Below the pieces are notes generated by a model. The model was not told the DNA's origin and ran no database searches. It worked only from the letters and a program-made list of their open reading frames with translations. Shown here one piece after another: positions 23,440-31,683 of a stretch of 33,131 bases of DNA. This DNA is from Oscillospiraceae bacterium (lineage in GTDB: Bacteria > Bacillota > Clostridia > Oscillospirales > Oscillospiraceae): contig JAETOQ010000044.1 of the NCBI GenBank assembly GCA_021771635.1, forward strand, positions 1 through 33,131, in the 5' to 3' direction. Made by a program: the position numbers and the translations under genes. Each line of letters begins with the position of its first letter. The stretch's first letter is position 1.

Positions 23440-23468
23440 TAGACGGCACCATATCCGTTTTCGTTTCA
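23440..23468 (-). promoter_or_regulatory. Candidate ECF-sigma autoregulatory promoter
   Basis: On the minus strand TGAAAC (23468-23463), 17-base spacer, CGTCTA (23445-23440). This is the general form of ECF promoters (AAC in -35, CGT in -10). It is 38 bases upstream of the sigma factor start codon. Confidence 0.6.
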
Positions 23469-23577
23469 GATAAAGCTATCAAAGTAGAGTTTCCATATTC
23501 AAATCATTTTTCTTACCTGATAGCATAACACCTTTCTCAGGATGATGACCCATCATTTCGATTTTTTCGTCAAAGCG

Positions 23578-23625
23578 CAAAAAGGAGCAGCCACCCAAAA
23601 CGCAGTAAGGGTGACTGCTCCTTTT
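23578..23625 (-). terminator. Intrinsic terminator after the alpha/beta hydrolase gene
   Basis: AAAAGGAGCAG (23580-23590) pairs with CTGCTCCTTTT (23615-23625) and CACCC with GGGTG inside, one mismatch between. A T-run follows on the minus strand. It begins at the hydrolase stop codon. Confidence 0.85.
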
Positions 23626-24458
23626 CAGCAAGGATTCTGTTCTTTGATTTCCAGAAGGAAAGCATCCAGAATTTGATTCACCAGCTGTGGCGCATCGGTG
23701 TTGGAATTGTGCCCCGCGTTTTTCAGCCAGCGAATGGGGATTCCTGCCCGCTTATGCCACGCCTTGTTATAACGGATGCAGGAACCGGCACGGTCCTTCT
23801 CTCCGCAGATCAGCAGCGCCGGGCATTGCAGGCGATACGGCAAATCCGCTTCCATGGCCTCCGCCAGAATCCGGAACCCATGTCCTGAAATCTTTGCATA
23901 GCGTTCCTGGTCCCCGTCGTAGGTCATCATCATATCATGCATCAGCTTCCGGCCGTATTCCGTCGTTGCTACACCCCGTGTGCCGGAACGCAGCAGCCAC
24001 TTCCATGGATAGTGACGGTATACAGGCTCCATTCTTTTCAGGAGCCACAGCTCCGCCCCGGTTACATAGCTGCGCTGCAGCGGAGCGGAATCGATTGCCA
24101 CAAAGCCTTTCAGCTTCTCCGGGTATAACTCCGCATAAGCCTGCCCAACATAACCGCCCATGGACTGACCAATGATGACCGGCTTGTCCAAGCCCTCCGA
24201 GTGGAGTATCCCGTCCACCCACTTTGCCTTGTCCATGAGGCTGAATGAAAATTCGAACGGCCAGGAAGCGGCGTGCCCGGGCGCATCCCAGACAACCACA
24301 TTGTAGTTGCCTTCAAAATACGCCGTTTGCTTTTCAAACAGCCGATGATCCGCCGTCAGTCCCGGCAAAAACACCAGGGTCAGTTTACGATTGTCAGTCC
24401 TGTCATTGACCCAGTAATGGATCGTACCGCAGGGCGTTTTCCCAGTTTTCTCACGCAT
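23625..24458 (-). CDS. Alpha/beta-fold hydrolase
   Basis: 277 residues. Alpha/beta hydrolase core: oxyanion segment LVFLPGLTADHRLFE (about 28-42), nucleophile elbow GQSMGG with Ser at about 99, acid ICGEKDRAG (about 217-225) and catalytic His in NAGHNSNTD (about 250-257). No signal peptide, so cytoplasmic. The substrate cannot be told; similar proteins are esterases, C-C hydrolases or haloperoxidase-like enzymes. It follows the ktrA gene by 10 bases, has only a weak ribosome binding site and ends at a strong terminator, so it is probably the last gene of the ktrB-ktrA transcript. Functional link to potassium uptake is not evident. Confidence 0.85.
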   Translation of the reverse strand: MREKTGKTPCGTIHYWVNDRTDNRKLTLVFLPGLTADHRLFEKQTAYFEGNYNVVVWDAPGHAASWPFEFSFSLMDKAKWVDGILHSEGLDKPVIIGQSMGGYVGQAYAELYPEKLKGFVAIDSAPLQRSYVTGAELWLLKRMEPVYRHYPWKWLLRSGTRGVATTEYGRKLMHDMMMTYDGDQERYAKISGHGFRILAEAMEADLPYRLQCPALLICGEKDRAGSCIRYNKAWHKRAGIPIRWLKNAGHNSNTDAPQLVNQILDAFLLEIKEQNPC

Positions 24459-24468
24459 ACGGGCAGCC

Positions 24469-25116
24469 TTACAGATTTAAAAACCGCTGCACGTCCCGGT
24501 TGCTGCCGAGAACAAAAATCGTCTCATCCGCCTGGAAGCAGTGGGTGGGGCCGGGCAAAGGCTCCAGATTGCCGTTACATTTTGTTGCCAGTACATTGAT
24601 GTGGTACTTCTGGCGGACCGCCAGCTCCACGATGGTCTTCCCCACCCAGGAGGCCGGCACCGCGGTTTCGAAAATCGAGTGGTCGTCTGTCAGTTCAATG
24701 TAATCAAACACATGGTCCGCGGTATATCGCACCGCAGACCAATTTGCCATCTGCCTTTCCGGGTAGATGACATCGTCCGCACCGTTGCGCAGCAAGAATT
24801 TGGCATGGACATCCCGGGCCGCCCGGGACAATACGAAGGGCGCGCCATTCTCTTTCAGCAGCGCAGTGGTCTCCAGGGAGCTTTGGAAGTCATCGCCGAT
24901 GGCGACAACGCACAGGTCAAAATTCCGCACGCCCAGGGATGCAATAAACTGCTCATTGGTGCTGTCCCCAATCTGGGCGTTGGTCACCAGAGGAAGAATG
25001 TCGTTGACCCGATCCTCATTCCGGTCCACAGCCAGCACCTCGTGGTGCAGCTCCTTCAGCTTTTCCGCCATGTGGCGGCCAAAACGTCCGAGTCCGATCA
25101 AAAGCACAGATTTCAT
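24469..25116 (-). CDS. ktrA: Potassium uptake regulatory subunit (TrkA/KtrA, RCK)
   Basis: 215 residues. RCK_N Rossmann domain at 1-125 with the nucleotide loop GLGRFG (8-13) and acidic VDRNEDRV; RCK_C domain from about 140 to 215 (AVPASWVGKTIVELAVRQKYHINVLA). One RCK unit only, the KtrA/KtrC layout rather than the double E. coli TrkA. It forms an octameric ring on KtrB, opened by ATP and, in many Bacillota, inhibited by cyclic di-AMP at RCK_C. AAGGAG lies 7 bases before ATG 25116. 13 bases separate it from the channel gene upstream. Confidence 0.92.
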   Translation of the reverse strand: MKSVLLIGLGRFGRHMAEKLKELHHEVLAVDRNEDRVNDILPLVTNAQIGDSTNEQFIASLGVRNFDLCVVAIGDDFQSSLETTALLKENGAPFVLSRAARDVHAKFLLRNGADDVIYPERQMANWSAVRYTADHVFDYIELTDDHSIFETAVPASWVGKTIVELAVRQKYHINVLATKCNGNLEPLPGPTHCFQADETIFVLGSNRDVQRFLNL

Positions 25117-25129
25117 ATGGATACTCCTT

Positions 25130-26506
25130 TTAACCTACCGTTACCGGTTCCTGCGGGAATTGAGAGGAAACGGCCCGATTGTTCGCCGTGAATGCGTAAA
25201 TCATGGTCAGGCCGCCTACACGCCCAAAGTACATGAGAAACACCAGGATCATTCTGCACAGCAACGAAAACCGCGCTGTGCCGCCTAAGGACAGGCCGAC
25301 TGTACCAATGGCGGAGGCTGCTTCAAACAGCGCGTCCATCAGCGGGACCTGGTCGATGCAGCAGATCAGGATGCCGCCTGTGAGGAAAAACAGAAGGTAC
25401 AGAAGGAAGATGGCGCAGGCGCTCTGGAGCGCACCATCCTGCACCCGCCGCCCATAACACTGGGTGCTGCGCCGTTTTTTGAAAACCGCGATGGCACTCA
25501 GCGCCAAAACCGCAAAGGTGGTCGTCTTGAAGCCGCCGGCCGTCGAACCGGGGGAGCCGCCGGTGAGCATCAGCAGGATGGTCAGCAGTTGGCTGGACTC
25601 AGACATCTGCGCCAGATCCACCGTGTTGAAGCCTGCTGTTCTGGGAGTAACAGACTGGAACATCGCCGCCAGCACTTTTTCCATGGGAGACAGGACGTCC
25701 CATTGCGGGAGCCGGAACTCATACAGCAGGAAGAACAAAAAGCCAAACAGCAGCAGTCCCGCCGTCGTGACCAAAATGAGCTTGCTTTGCAGCCGGTATT
25801 CCTTAAGCCGAAAGCGCCGGGTGGAAATATCCTGCCAGGTCAAAAATCCCAGACCGCCTACCACGATCAATAGCATGACGGTCAAATTTACGACGGAGTC
25901 TCCGGTATAGCTGGTCAGGGAGGAAAACGGCGACTCCACGCCCATCAAATCGAAGCCGGCATTGCAGAAAGCGGAGATGGAATGGAACACCGCGTACCAC
26001 AGGCCGCGTCCAAGGCCAAACTCCGGGCAGAAGCGAAACGCCAAAATCAGCGCACCCGCGCCCTCGATAGCAAAGGCGGTTTTTAGAATAAAGCCCGTCA
26101 TGCGGACGATACCGCCCACTTGGGGCGCGGAGATGGACTCCTGCATGACCCACCGCTGCTTCAGCCCGATCCGCTTGCCGGAAAAGATAAAGATCGCCAC
26201 AGCCATGGTGACCACGCCCATGCCGCCCACTTGGATCAACAGCAGAATGACCAGCTGTCCAAACTGGGACCAATAGGTGGCGGTGTCATGTACCACAAGC
26301 CCAGTCACACAGGTGGCTGAGGTGGCCGTAAAAAGGGCGTCGGCAAAGGAGGCTCCACCCCATTCCCGGGTGGAAAAAGGCAGCATCAGCAGTGCCGTCC
26401 CCAACAGGATCAGCAGCAAAAAGCCGAAGATGATGACGCGGGCGGGTGACACCCGCTCGCTTTTCCATAAAGGCGCAAACACCGCCTGAAGCTTTTCTCT
26501 GAACAC
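25130..26506 (-). CDS. ktrB: Potassium uptake channel subunit (TrkH/KtrB)
   Basis: 458 residues. Four M1-P-M2 repeats are seen from their filter loops: TSATCVTGL (about 62-70), SAFCNAGFD (178-186), SVTPRTAGFNT (285-295) and SAIGTVGLS (398-406), each with the filter glycine. GGSPGSTAGGFKTT (316-329) after the third loop is the conserved gating-loop region. Length and single-RCK partner fit KtrB, which is usually Na+-coupled or Na+-stimulated. Start is a GTG at 26506 with GGGGG 10 bases upstream. Located in the cytoplasmic membrane. First gene of the leftward ktr operon and divergent from kdpDE. Confidence 0.93.
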   Translation of the reverse strand: MFREKLQAVFAPLWKSERVSPARVIIFGFLLLILLGTALLMLPFSTREWGGASFADALFTATSATCVTGLVVHDTATYWSQFGQLVILLLIQVGGMGVVTMAVAIFIFSGKRIGLKQRWVMQESISAPQVGGIVRMTGFILKTAFAIEGAGALILAFRFCPEFGLGRGLWYAVFHSISAFCNAGFDLMGVESPFSSLTSYTGDSVVNLTVMLLIVVGGLGFLTWQDISTRRFRLKEYRLQSKLILVTTAGLLLFGFLFFLLYEFRLPQWDVLSPMEKVLAAMFQSVTPRTAGFNTVDLAQMSESSQLLTILLMLTGGSPGSTAGGFKTTTFAVLALSAIAVFKKRRSTQCYGRRVQDGALQSACAIFLLYLLFFLTGGILICCIDQVPLMDALFEAASAIGTVGLSLGGTARFSLLCRMILVFLMYFGRVGGLTMIYAFTANNRAVSSQFPQEPVTVG

Positions 26507-26544
26507 GCGGTCACTGCCCCCTTAAAGTATCAGAACATATAAAG

Positions 26545-26553
26545 ATTATAGCA
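26545..26553 (-). promoter_or_regulatory. Promoter of the ktrB-ktrA operon
   Basis: On the minus strand an extended -10, TGC-TATAAT (hexamer 26550-26545), without a good -35. Dependence on an activator bound at the inverted sites upstream (26593-26659) would fit. Confidence 0.55.
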
Positions 26554-26592
26554 CGGAAGAAATGAGGAGTTTATTAGGGTTCTTTACAGGGC

Positions 26593-26659
26593 ATTAAGAT
26601 TGAATAAAGGCGGGTAAGCCCTGGCTGCAAGTATCCCACGGCATTTATACAATCTTAAT
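26593..26659. promoter_or_regulatory. Pair of inverted 16-bp sites between ktr and kdpDE
   Basis: The sites 26593-26608 (reverse strand) and 26644-26659 (forward strand) both read TTTAT(A/T)CAATCTTAAT, 15 of 16 identical, 35 bases apart and in opposite orientation. Each faces one of the divergent promoters from about 35-110 bases upstream. Best guess: binding sites for the response regulator KdpE encoded downstream. Confidence 0.55.
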
Positions 26660-26701
26660 CTCCTGCGGAAAACGCAAATCTCACCCATAGATGTTTACGT
26701 T

Positions 26702-26731
26702 TATAATGAAACCAGGAAACGTGGTTTCATT
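26702..26731 (+). promoter_or_regulatory. Promoter -10 and hairpin/operator before the kdp genes
   Basis: TATAAT at 26702-26707 with a poor -35, overlapped by a perfect 10-bp inverted repeat AATGAAACCA-N7-TGGTTTCATT (26705-26714, 26722-26731). The repeat could be an operator at the start site or a 5' mRNA hairpin. Confidence 0.5.
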
Positions 26732-26761
26732 GACCGTTTGCGCTTTGGGGAGGGGAACTGT

Positions 26762-26980
26762 ATGGAAGCCTTTGCGCTGATCGCTGGTTTTCTTTATATC
26801 GCGGTGGTGGGATATCTCGCCATGGACCGCCTTGGGCATTTTCTGGACAAGGGCGGCATTTCTCCCTATTGGGATGAAACGGAGGAACGGCAGGCCCAGG
26901 ACGCAAAAAAGGAGCCCGTGCATACGGACTCTTTCGGCAAGCAAAAGGGTTGCAATCCCCCGCACTCCAAGGTAGTATAA
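26762..26980 (+). CDS. Small single-span membrane protein upstream of kdpD
   Basis: 72 residues from ATG 26762, which has GGAGGGG 6 bases upstream; the in-frame ATG at 26738 lacks such a site. One hydrophobic helix at the N-terminus (AFALIAGFLYIAVVGYLAM, about 3-21), then a short acidic and polar cytoplasmic tail. I do not recognise the family. Its size and place recall KdpF-type small subunits, but KdpF is much shorter and there is no KdpABC here. It is 31 bases ahead of kdpD and probably co-transcribed; it might be a regulator or stabiliser of KdpD or of a potassium transporter. Confidence 0.65.
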   Translation: MEAFALIAGFLYIAVVGYLAMDRLGHFLDKGGISPYWDETEERQAQDAKKEPVHTDSFGKQKGCNPPHSKVV

Positions 26981-27011
26981 GGAATACCACGAAAAAAGGG
27001 GGCGGTTTTCC

Positions 27012-29684
27012 ATGGCGGACGGGTATTATCCGGACTCTGAAGCACTGCCGCGGGAACTCCGGCAGACAGAAGGCCAGCCGGGAGGCCGGCTGAAGATATT
27101 TTTCGGCTATGCCGCCGGGGTCGGCAAGACCTACGCCATGCTGGAATCCGCCCACCGGGCCAAGGCCGCCGGCGTGGACGTGGTGGCAGGCTATATCGAA
27201 CCCCACACCCAGCCTGAGACGCGGGCATTGCTGGATGGGCTGGAGCTGCTTCCCCCCAAGATCATTCCATACAAAGAAATGGAGCTGCGGGAATTCGATC
27301 TGGACGCGGCGCTGGAGCGCCATCCCCAGCTAATTTTGGTGGACGAACTGGCCCATACCAACGCCGAGGGCAGCCGCCATGTAAAACGCTATCAGGATGT
27401 GCAGGAGCTGTTGCGTGCAGGCATCGATGTCTATACCACCGTCAACGTGCAGCATCTGGAGAGTCTCAACGACAAGGTGGCCGCCATTACCGGTGTGTCC
27501 GTTACCGAGCGCATCCCGGACAGCGTGTTCGACTCCGCCGATCAGGTGGAGCTGGTGGATCTGGAGCCCGCCGACCTGTTGGAGCGGCTGCGGGTGGGGA
27601 AGACCAGGCAGGCCGAGGGGGACTTTTTTGCTGGCAAGAATCTGGCCTCCCTCCGGGAGATCGCCCTGCGGCGGACAGCGGACCGGTTGGACGCGGCGCC
27701 GTGGTCCGAGGGAAACGAAAAGCCGAAGGCAGGGGAACATATTCTGACTTGCCTTTCCGCCTCTCCTTCCAATCCCAAGGTCATCCGCACTGCCGCCCGG
27801 ATGGCAAGGGCTTTCCACGGCGCCTTCACGGCCCTGTTCGTGGAGACGCCGGATTATGCGTCCATGTCCGAAGAGGACCGCAGGCGTATCAGCGCCAATG
27901 TCCGTCTGGCAGAGGAGCTGGGCGCCCGGATCACCACCACCTACGGCGATGACCCCGCGGTGCAGATCGCGGAGTACGCCCGTATCAGCGGCATCTCCAA
28001 GGTCGTTTTGGGCCGCAGCCCCCACCGGAAGGGATTTCGGCGAACCAAAAACTTGGTGGACCGGCTCAATGACCTTGCCCCAGATCTGGATATCTATATT
28101 ATCCCGGACCAGCAGGGAAACAGCCGGGCAAAGCAGAGAGATCATCCCCGCCGGAGCGAGGAGCGTCTTTCCGCCAGCGACCTGCTGAAAATGCTGTTCG
28201 TTCTGGCGGGCTGTACACTGGGCGGCTATTTCTTTGCCGCTCTGGGCATCTCAGACACCAACATCATCCTGCTCTACCTGCTGGGCGTGCTGGGCATCGC
28301 CATGGTCACCACAGGGCGCAGTTACAGTCTGCTTTCCTCGCTGCTGTCGGTGCTGGTGTTCAACTTTTTCTTCACAGAGCCTTATTTCACTCTGCGGAGC
28401 GATCCCAGTTACATCGCCACCTTCGGCATCATGTTCATCGTGGCCCTGCTCAGTAGCTCCCTGACCATCCGGGTCAAGACCCAGGCGAAGATGAATGCCG
28501 ACAAGGCCTACCGCACCGCCATCCTGCTGGAATCCAGCCACAAGCTGCAGACGGCGGACAGCGCGGAGGCCATTCTGACCGTCACCGCCCAGCAGTTGGG
28601 ACACCTGTTGGAGCGGGATCTGGTGGTCTATCCCACAGACGGAAAGGGCGGGCTGCTGCCAGCCGTGGCCTTCCCCTTCGCGGAGGAGCGGGACCTTTCG
28701 GCGCTGCTGACGCCCGCTGAGGAAGCGGTGGCGGAGTGGGTCCTGAAAAACAACAAGCACGCCGGAGCGACCACCAACACCCTGCCGGGCGCCAAGTGTT
28801 TGTATCTCTCCATCCGAAGTACCGGAGGCGCTCTGGCAGTGGTGGGCATCGCTGTGGAAAGCGGCCATCCGCTGCAGTCCTTTGAGAAAAACCTGATGGT
28901 GGCTCTGCTGGACGAATGCGCCCTGGCGCTGGAAAAGGAGCTCACCATGCGGGAAAAGCAGCAGGCGGAGGCCCAGGCAGGCCAGGAAGCACTGCGGGCC
29001 AATCTGCTGCGTGCCATCTCCCATGACCTGCGGACTCCCCTCACCAGCATTTCCGGCAACGCCAATATCCTGATGGAGCGTGCGGACCAATTAGAGCCTG
29101 AAAAGCGCCGCAGCCTTTTTACCGCCATCTACGATGATGCCATGTGGCTCATCAATCTGGTGGAAAACCTGCTGGCTATCACCAAAATCGAGGATAACCG
29201 TGTCAACATGAACATGGAACCGGAGCTGCTGGAAGATATCTTTTCGGAAGCCCTCTCCCATTTGGACCGAAACGCCTGTAAACACCATATCCGCACAGAG
29301 CTGGCCGACGATATGCTGATGGCTGATATGGACGCCCGGCTGATGGTGCAGGTCGTCATCAACATCGTAAACAACGCCATCAAATACACACCCGAGGGCT
29401 CCCACATCACGCTGTCCGCCGAAAAGTCAGGGCAATCGGTCATCGTAGAGATCGCCGACGATGGTCCGGGTGTCTCTGCCGAAGCCAGAGAACGGCTCTT
29501 TGACCGGTTCTATACCGTGGGCAACGAACGGGGCGACGGGCGGCGCGGCCTGGGACTGGGTCTCTCCCTCTGCAAGTCCATCATCACCGCCCACGGCGGC
29601 ACCATCGAAGCCATCAAAAACGAGCCCCAGGGAACCATATTCCGCTTCACCCTGCACGCATCGGAGGTAAACGCCCATGAATAA
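27012..29684 (+). CDS. kdpD: Osmosensitive K+ channel histidine kinase KdpD
   Basis: 890 residues, full length. N-terminal KdpD domain with Walker A GYAAGVGKT (32-40) and DELAHTN (111-117); a Usp-like domain (about 243-365); four membrane helices (about 391-487); a GAF-like region (about 505-640); and the kinase core with His671 in AISHDLRTPLTS, N-box NIVNNAIKYTPEG, and G-boxes DDGPGVS and GLGLGLSL. It senses K+ limitation or ionic stress and phosphorylates KdpE. The start at 27012 follows an AAAGGGGGCGG stretch. Its end overlaps kdpE by 8 bases. No kdpFABC ATPase genes are in the window; instead the divergent neighbours are ktrB-ktrA, so its target here may be the Ktr system. Confidence 0.95.
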   Translation: MADGYYPDSEALPRELRQTEGQPGGRLKIFFGYAAGVGKTYAMLESAHRAKAAGVDVVAGYIEPHTQPETRALLDGLELLPPKIIPYKEMELREFDLDAALERHPQLILVDELAHTNAEGSRHVKRYQDVQELLRAGIDVYTTVNVQHLESLNDKVAAITGVSVTERIPDSVFDSADQVELVDLEPADLLERLRVGKTRQAEGDFFAGKNLASLREIALRRTADRLDAAPWSEGNEKPKAGEHILTCLSASPSNPKVIRTAARMARAFHGAFTALFVETPDYASMSEEDRRRISANVRLAEELGARITTTYGDDPAVQIAEYARISGISKVVLGRSPHRKGFRRTKNLVDRLNDLAPDLDIYIIPDQQGNSRAKQRDHPRRSEERLSASDLLKMLFVLAGCTLGGYFFAALGISDTNIILLYLLGVLGIAMVTTGRSYSLLSSLLSVLVFNFFFTEPYFTLRSDPSYIATFGIMFIVALLSSSLTIRVKTQAKMNADKAYRTAILLESSHKLQTADSAEAILTVTAQQLGHLLERDLVVYPTDGKGGLLPAVAFPFAEERDLSALLTPAEEAVAEWVLKNNKHAGATTNTLPGAKCLYLSIRSTGGALAVVGIAVESGHPLQSFEKNLMVALLDECALALEKELTMREKQQAEAQAGQEALRANLLRAISHDLRTPLTSISGNANILMERADQLEPEKRRSLFTAIYDDAMWLINLVENLLAITKIEDNRVNMNMEPELLEDIFSEALSHLDRNACKHHIRTELADDMLMADMDARLMVQVVINIVNNAIKYTPEGSHITLSAEKSGQSVIVEIADDGPGVSAEARERLFDRFYTVGNERGDGRRGLGLGLSLCKSIITAHGGTIEAIKNEPQGTIFRFTLHASEVNAHE

Positions 29685-30414
29685 ACCACAAATTCTGTTC
29701 GTTGAGGACGATACTGCTATTGGCAATCTGATCGCCACGACGCTGGAGACCCAGGACTACCAGTTCCACCGGGCGAAAAACGGTCAGCAGGCGATCCTGG
29801 ACGCGCTGTCTTACCGCCCAGACGTGATGCTGCTGGATCTGGGGCTTCCGGACATGGACGGTATCGACATCATCAAAAAGATCCGCTCCTGGAGCAATAT
29901 GCCCATCATCGTGGTGTCTGCCCGCTCTGATGACCGTGACAAAGTTGCCGCGTTGGATGCCGGTGCGGACGACTATCTCACAAAGCCCTTCTCTGTGGAC
30001 GAGCTGCTGGCCCGGCTGCGGGTTGCTCTGCGACGGGTGCGGTATGACAGCCAGAAGACCAGCGAGGCATCGGCCCGCTATCAGAACGGCGGCCTGGTCA
30101 TCGACTACGCCGCTGGCTGCGCCTGGCGGGACGGAGAGGAACTGCACTTGACTCCGATTGAGTACAAGCTGCTGTGCCTGCTGGCTAAGAACACCGGCAA
30201 AGTGCTGACCCATAATTATATCATCAGTGAGATTTGGGGCGGCTCAGCCGACAATGCCGCCGCGGAGCTTCCTTCCCTGCGGGTCTTTATGGCTACCCTG
30301 CGAAAAAAACTGGAGGCAGACCAGAGCCATCCTCAGTATATCCAGACCCACATTGGCGTGGGCTACCGCATGATTCAGTGCGGCAAGGGCCATGAAGCGC
30401 AGGATAGTCTGTAA
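29677..30414 (+). CDS. kdpE: Response regulator KdpE
   Basis: 245 residues. Receiver domain 1-120 with the acidic pair D11/D12, phospho-acceptor Asp54 in MLLDLGLPDMDG, and Lys103 in LTKPF. A winged-helix OmpR/PhoB DNA-binding domain follows at about 145-240 (LTPIEYKLLCLLAKNTGKVLTHNYIISEIWG and IQTHIGVGYRM). Overlaps kdpD by 8 bases, so translation is coupled. Likely binds the inverted 16-bp site pair at 26593-26659, acting on ktrBA and on its own operon; this is inference from position. Confidence 0.95.
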   Translation: MNKPQILFVEDDTAIGNLIATTLETQDYQFHRAKNGQQAILDALSYRPDVMLLDLGLPDMDGIDIIKKIRSWSNMPIIVVSARSDDRDKVAALDAGADDYLTKPFSVDELLARLRVALRRVRYDSQKTSEASARYQNGGLVIDYAAGCAWRDGEELHLTPIEYKLLCLLAKNTGKVLTHNYIISEIWGGSADNAAAELPSLRVFMATLRKKLEADQSHPQYIQTHIGVGYRMIQCGKGHEAQDSL

Positions 30415-30634
30415 GTCTGTCCTATGGTCCCAACGCCCCCCAGTGATGATATCGTGATATCGTGATTTGGATGCCTTTCACCTACTTGGAGATTCATCAA
30501 TACTTCGTCTCCCCGTTGTACTTTGGGCCGGGCACTCTACACGACCTTTCCTACACCTCAAGGCATTGTTATCTGCCAGAGCGGCGGCGAAATTCATCTG
30601 ACCGTCAGTCATACCTAAAAAGCCGTTGTCCACC
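30415..30634. other. Intergenic region downstream of kdpE, no gene recognised
   Basis: A short GATATCGT tandem occurs near 30447. A frame reading IVICQSGGEIHLTVSHT near 30560-30620 looks like a scrap of a former coding sequence but I cannot place it. Confidence 0.35.
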
Positions 30635-30702
30635 GCAGTCATAATGATGGATCACAAAAAACATCCTGGCAGTCATAATGATGGATCACAAAAAACATCC
30701 TG
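30635..30702. repeat. Perfect 34-bp tandem duplication
   Basis: Bases 30635-30668 and 30669-30702 are identical. Each unit begins GCAGTCATAATG and ends ACATCCTG. The second copy's end is the left arm of the terminator stem that follows, so the duplication provides a second, partial left arm. Confidence 0.9.
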
Positions 30703-30747
30703 AATGTTTAACATTTACTGTGAGTGTCAAACATTCAGGATGTTTTT
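30691..30747. terminator. Strong bidirectional terminator
   Basis: Perfect 19-bp stem (30691-30709 and 30729-30747) with A-run and T-run ends and a 19-base loop. It ends the kdpE transcript and the convergent sigma-factor transcript. Confidence 0.88.
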
Positions 30748-30870
30748 GTCTTCGCTAAATTCAGGACCGATATCATTCAACCGTACAGCACTGTCTAAGT
30801 AAAGACACCTCCCATTACTCCATTGGAATAAAATGCAATAGTGTTAACAAAGAAAACTTTTTCTTTCTCT

Positions 30871-31683
30871 TTACTGCTCCAGTGAAATCGCACGGTCCAC
30901 CATGCGGCTGGCTCGGCGGAGCTTCCATGCTATGCTATCCAGACAGCGTTCCCGCAGCTTTTTCAACGCCTGCTTTTCCGCCTTCTCCACGCAGTCTTCC
31001 CGCAGTCTGTTTCGGATGGCGATCTCCCGCAGGTCCGTTTTTGTGTAACCAAAAACGCCGAAGCTCTTCCCCAAAATATCCTGCTCACGCAGAGACTCCA
31101 TAGTAAGTGCCCGAAGGACGATTTCCTCCGCAGATGCAAACAACCGATCAGACATGAGGTACTCAAAAACATCTCCGTCCTCCTCCGGAATCGGCAGGTC
31201 ATAAACAGAGAAGAAATGCGTGGGATAGGCTACCGCCCTGGCTACTTCCGATAAAAAGACACCCAGGTCATCCGCGATTTCGCTCATCTCTTTCCCATCC
31301 CGATGATAGAGCATCTGCGCCTTGCGTACCAGCCCCATGCTGTCCCGGTCCAGGGAAAGGGTTCCCATGCTGGATTCCAGGTGCCGCCGCATCGCTCCGT
31401 CCAGAAATGGCACGATGTAGGTTCCGAAAGCTCCCTTGGAGCTATCGTAGCCGTCATTTCTCGCGCATTCGATCAATGCCAGCACCCCAACGCTCTCCAG
31501 TTCGGAGAGCGTTTCTTTCGTATAGCCGCTCCAACCTCCGTGACTGCCGGGGCGCAGGCAGTTGTATTGTCGGGCGATCCACTGCGCACGTTTTCGAATC
31601 AATTCAGCATGGCTATCACACAGTTCCGTCAGTGCGGCCTGGTCTCCCTGTGCGATTCGGTCCAGCAATTCCTGGTCGCTCAT
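30871..31683 (-). CDS. Sigma-70-family RNA polymerase sigma factor, divergent type
   Basis: 270 residues. The N-terminal half shows sigma region 2-like features (ALTELCDSHAELIRKRAQWIARQYN, SELESVGVLALIECARNDGYDSSKGAFGTYIVPFLDGAMRRHL, then LSLDRD as in region 3). The C-terminal half (FASAEEIVLRALTMESLREQD to AEKQALKKLRERCLDSI) could form region 4 but diverges strongly. Its ATG overlaps the stop of the upstream gene as ATGA. Sigma factors of this type paired with zinc-ribbon proteins are found in accessory regions of clostridial genomes; here the pair stands alone with no obvious target except possibly its own promoter. Confidence 0.75.
   Translation of the reverse strand: MSDQELLDRIAQGDQAALTELCDSHAELIRKRAQWIARQYNCLRPGSHGGWSGYTKETLSELESVGVLALIECARNDGYDSSKGAFGTYIVPFLDGAMRRHLESSMGTLSLDRDSMGLVRKAQMLYHRDGKEMSEIADDLGVFLSEVARAVAYPTHFFSVYDLPIPEEDGDVFEYLMSDRLFASAEEIVLRALTMESLREQDILGKSFGVFGYTKTDLREIAIRNRLREDCVEKAEKQALKKLRERCLDSIAWKLRRASRMVDRAISLEQ

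Noticed and set aside
26705-26731. Possible cyclic di-AMP riboswitch before the kdp genes
   Set aside because: Only a simple 10-bp hairpin is present; the length and conserved core of a ydaO-type riboswitch are not seen.
26762-26980. KdpF assignment for the small membrane protein
   Set aside because: KdpF is about 30 residues and precedes kdpA; here the protein is 72 residues and there is no kdpABC.
30635-30702. CRISPR-like direct repeats
   Set aside because: Only two copies with no spacer between them; a plain tandem duplication. No cas genes seen.
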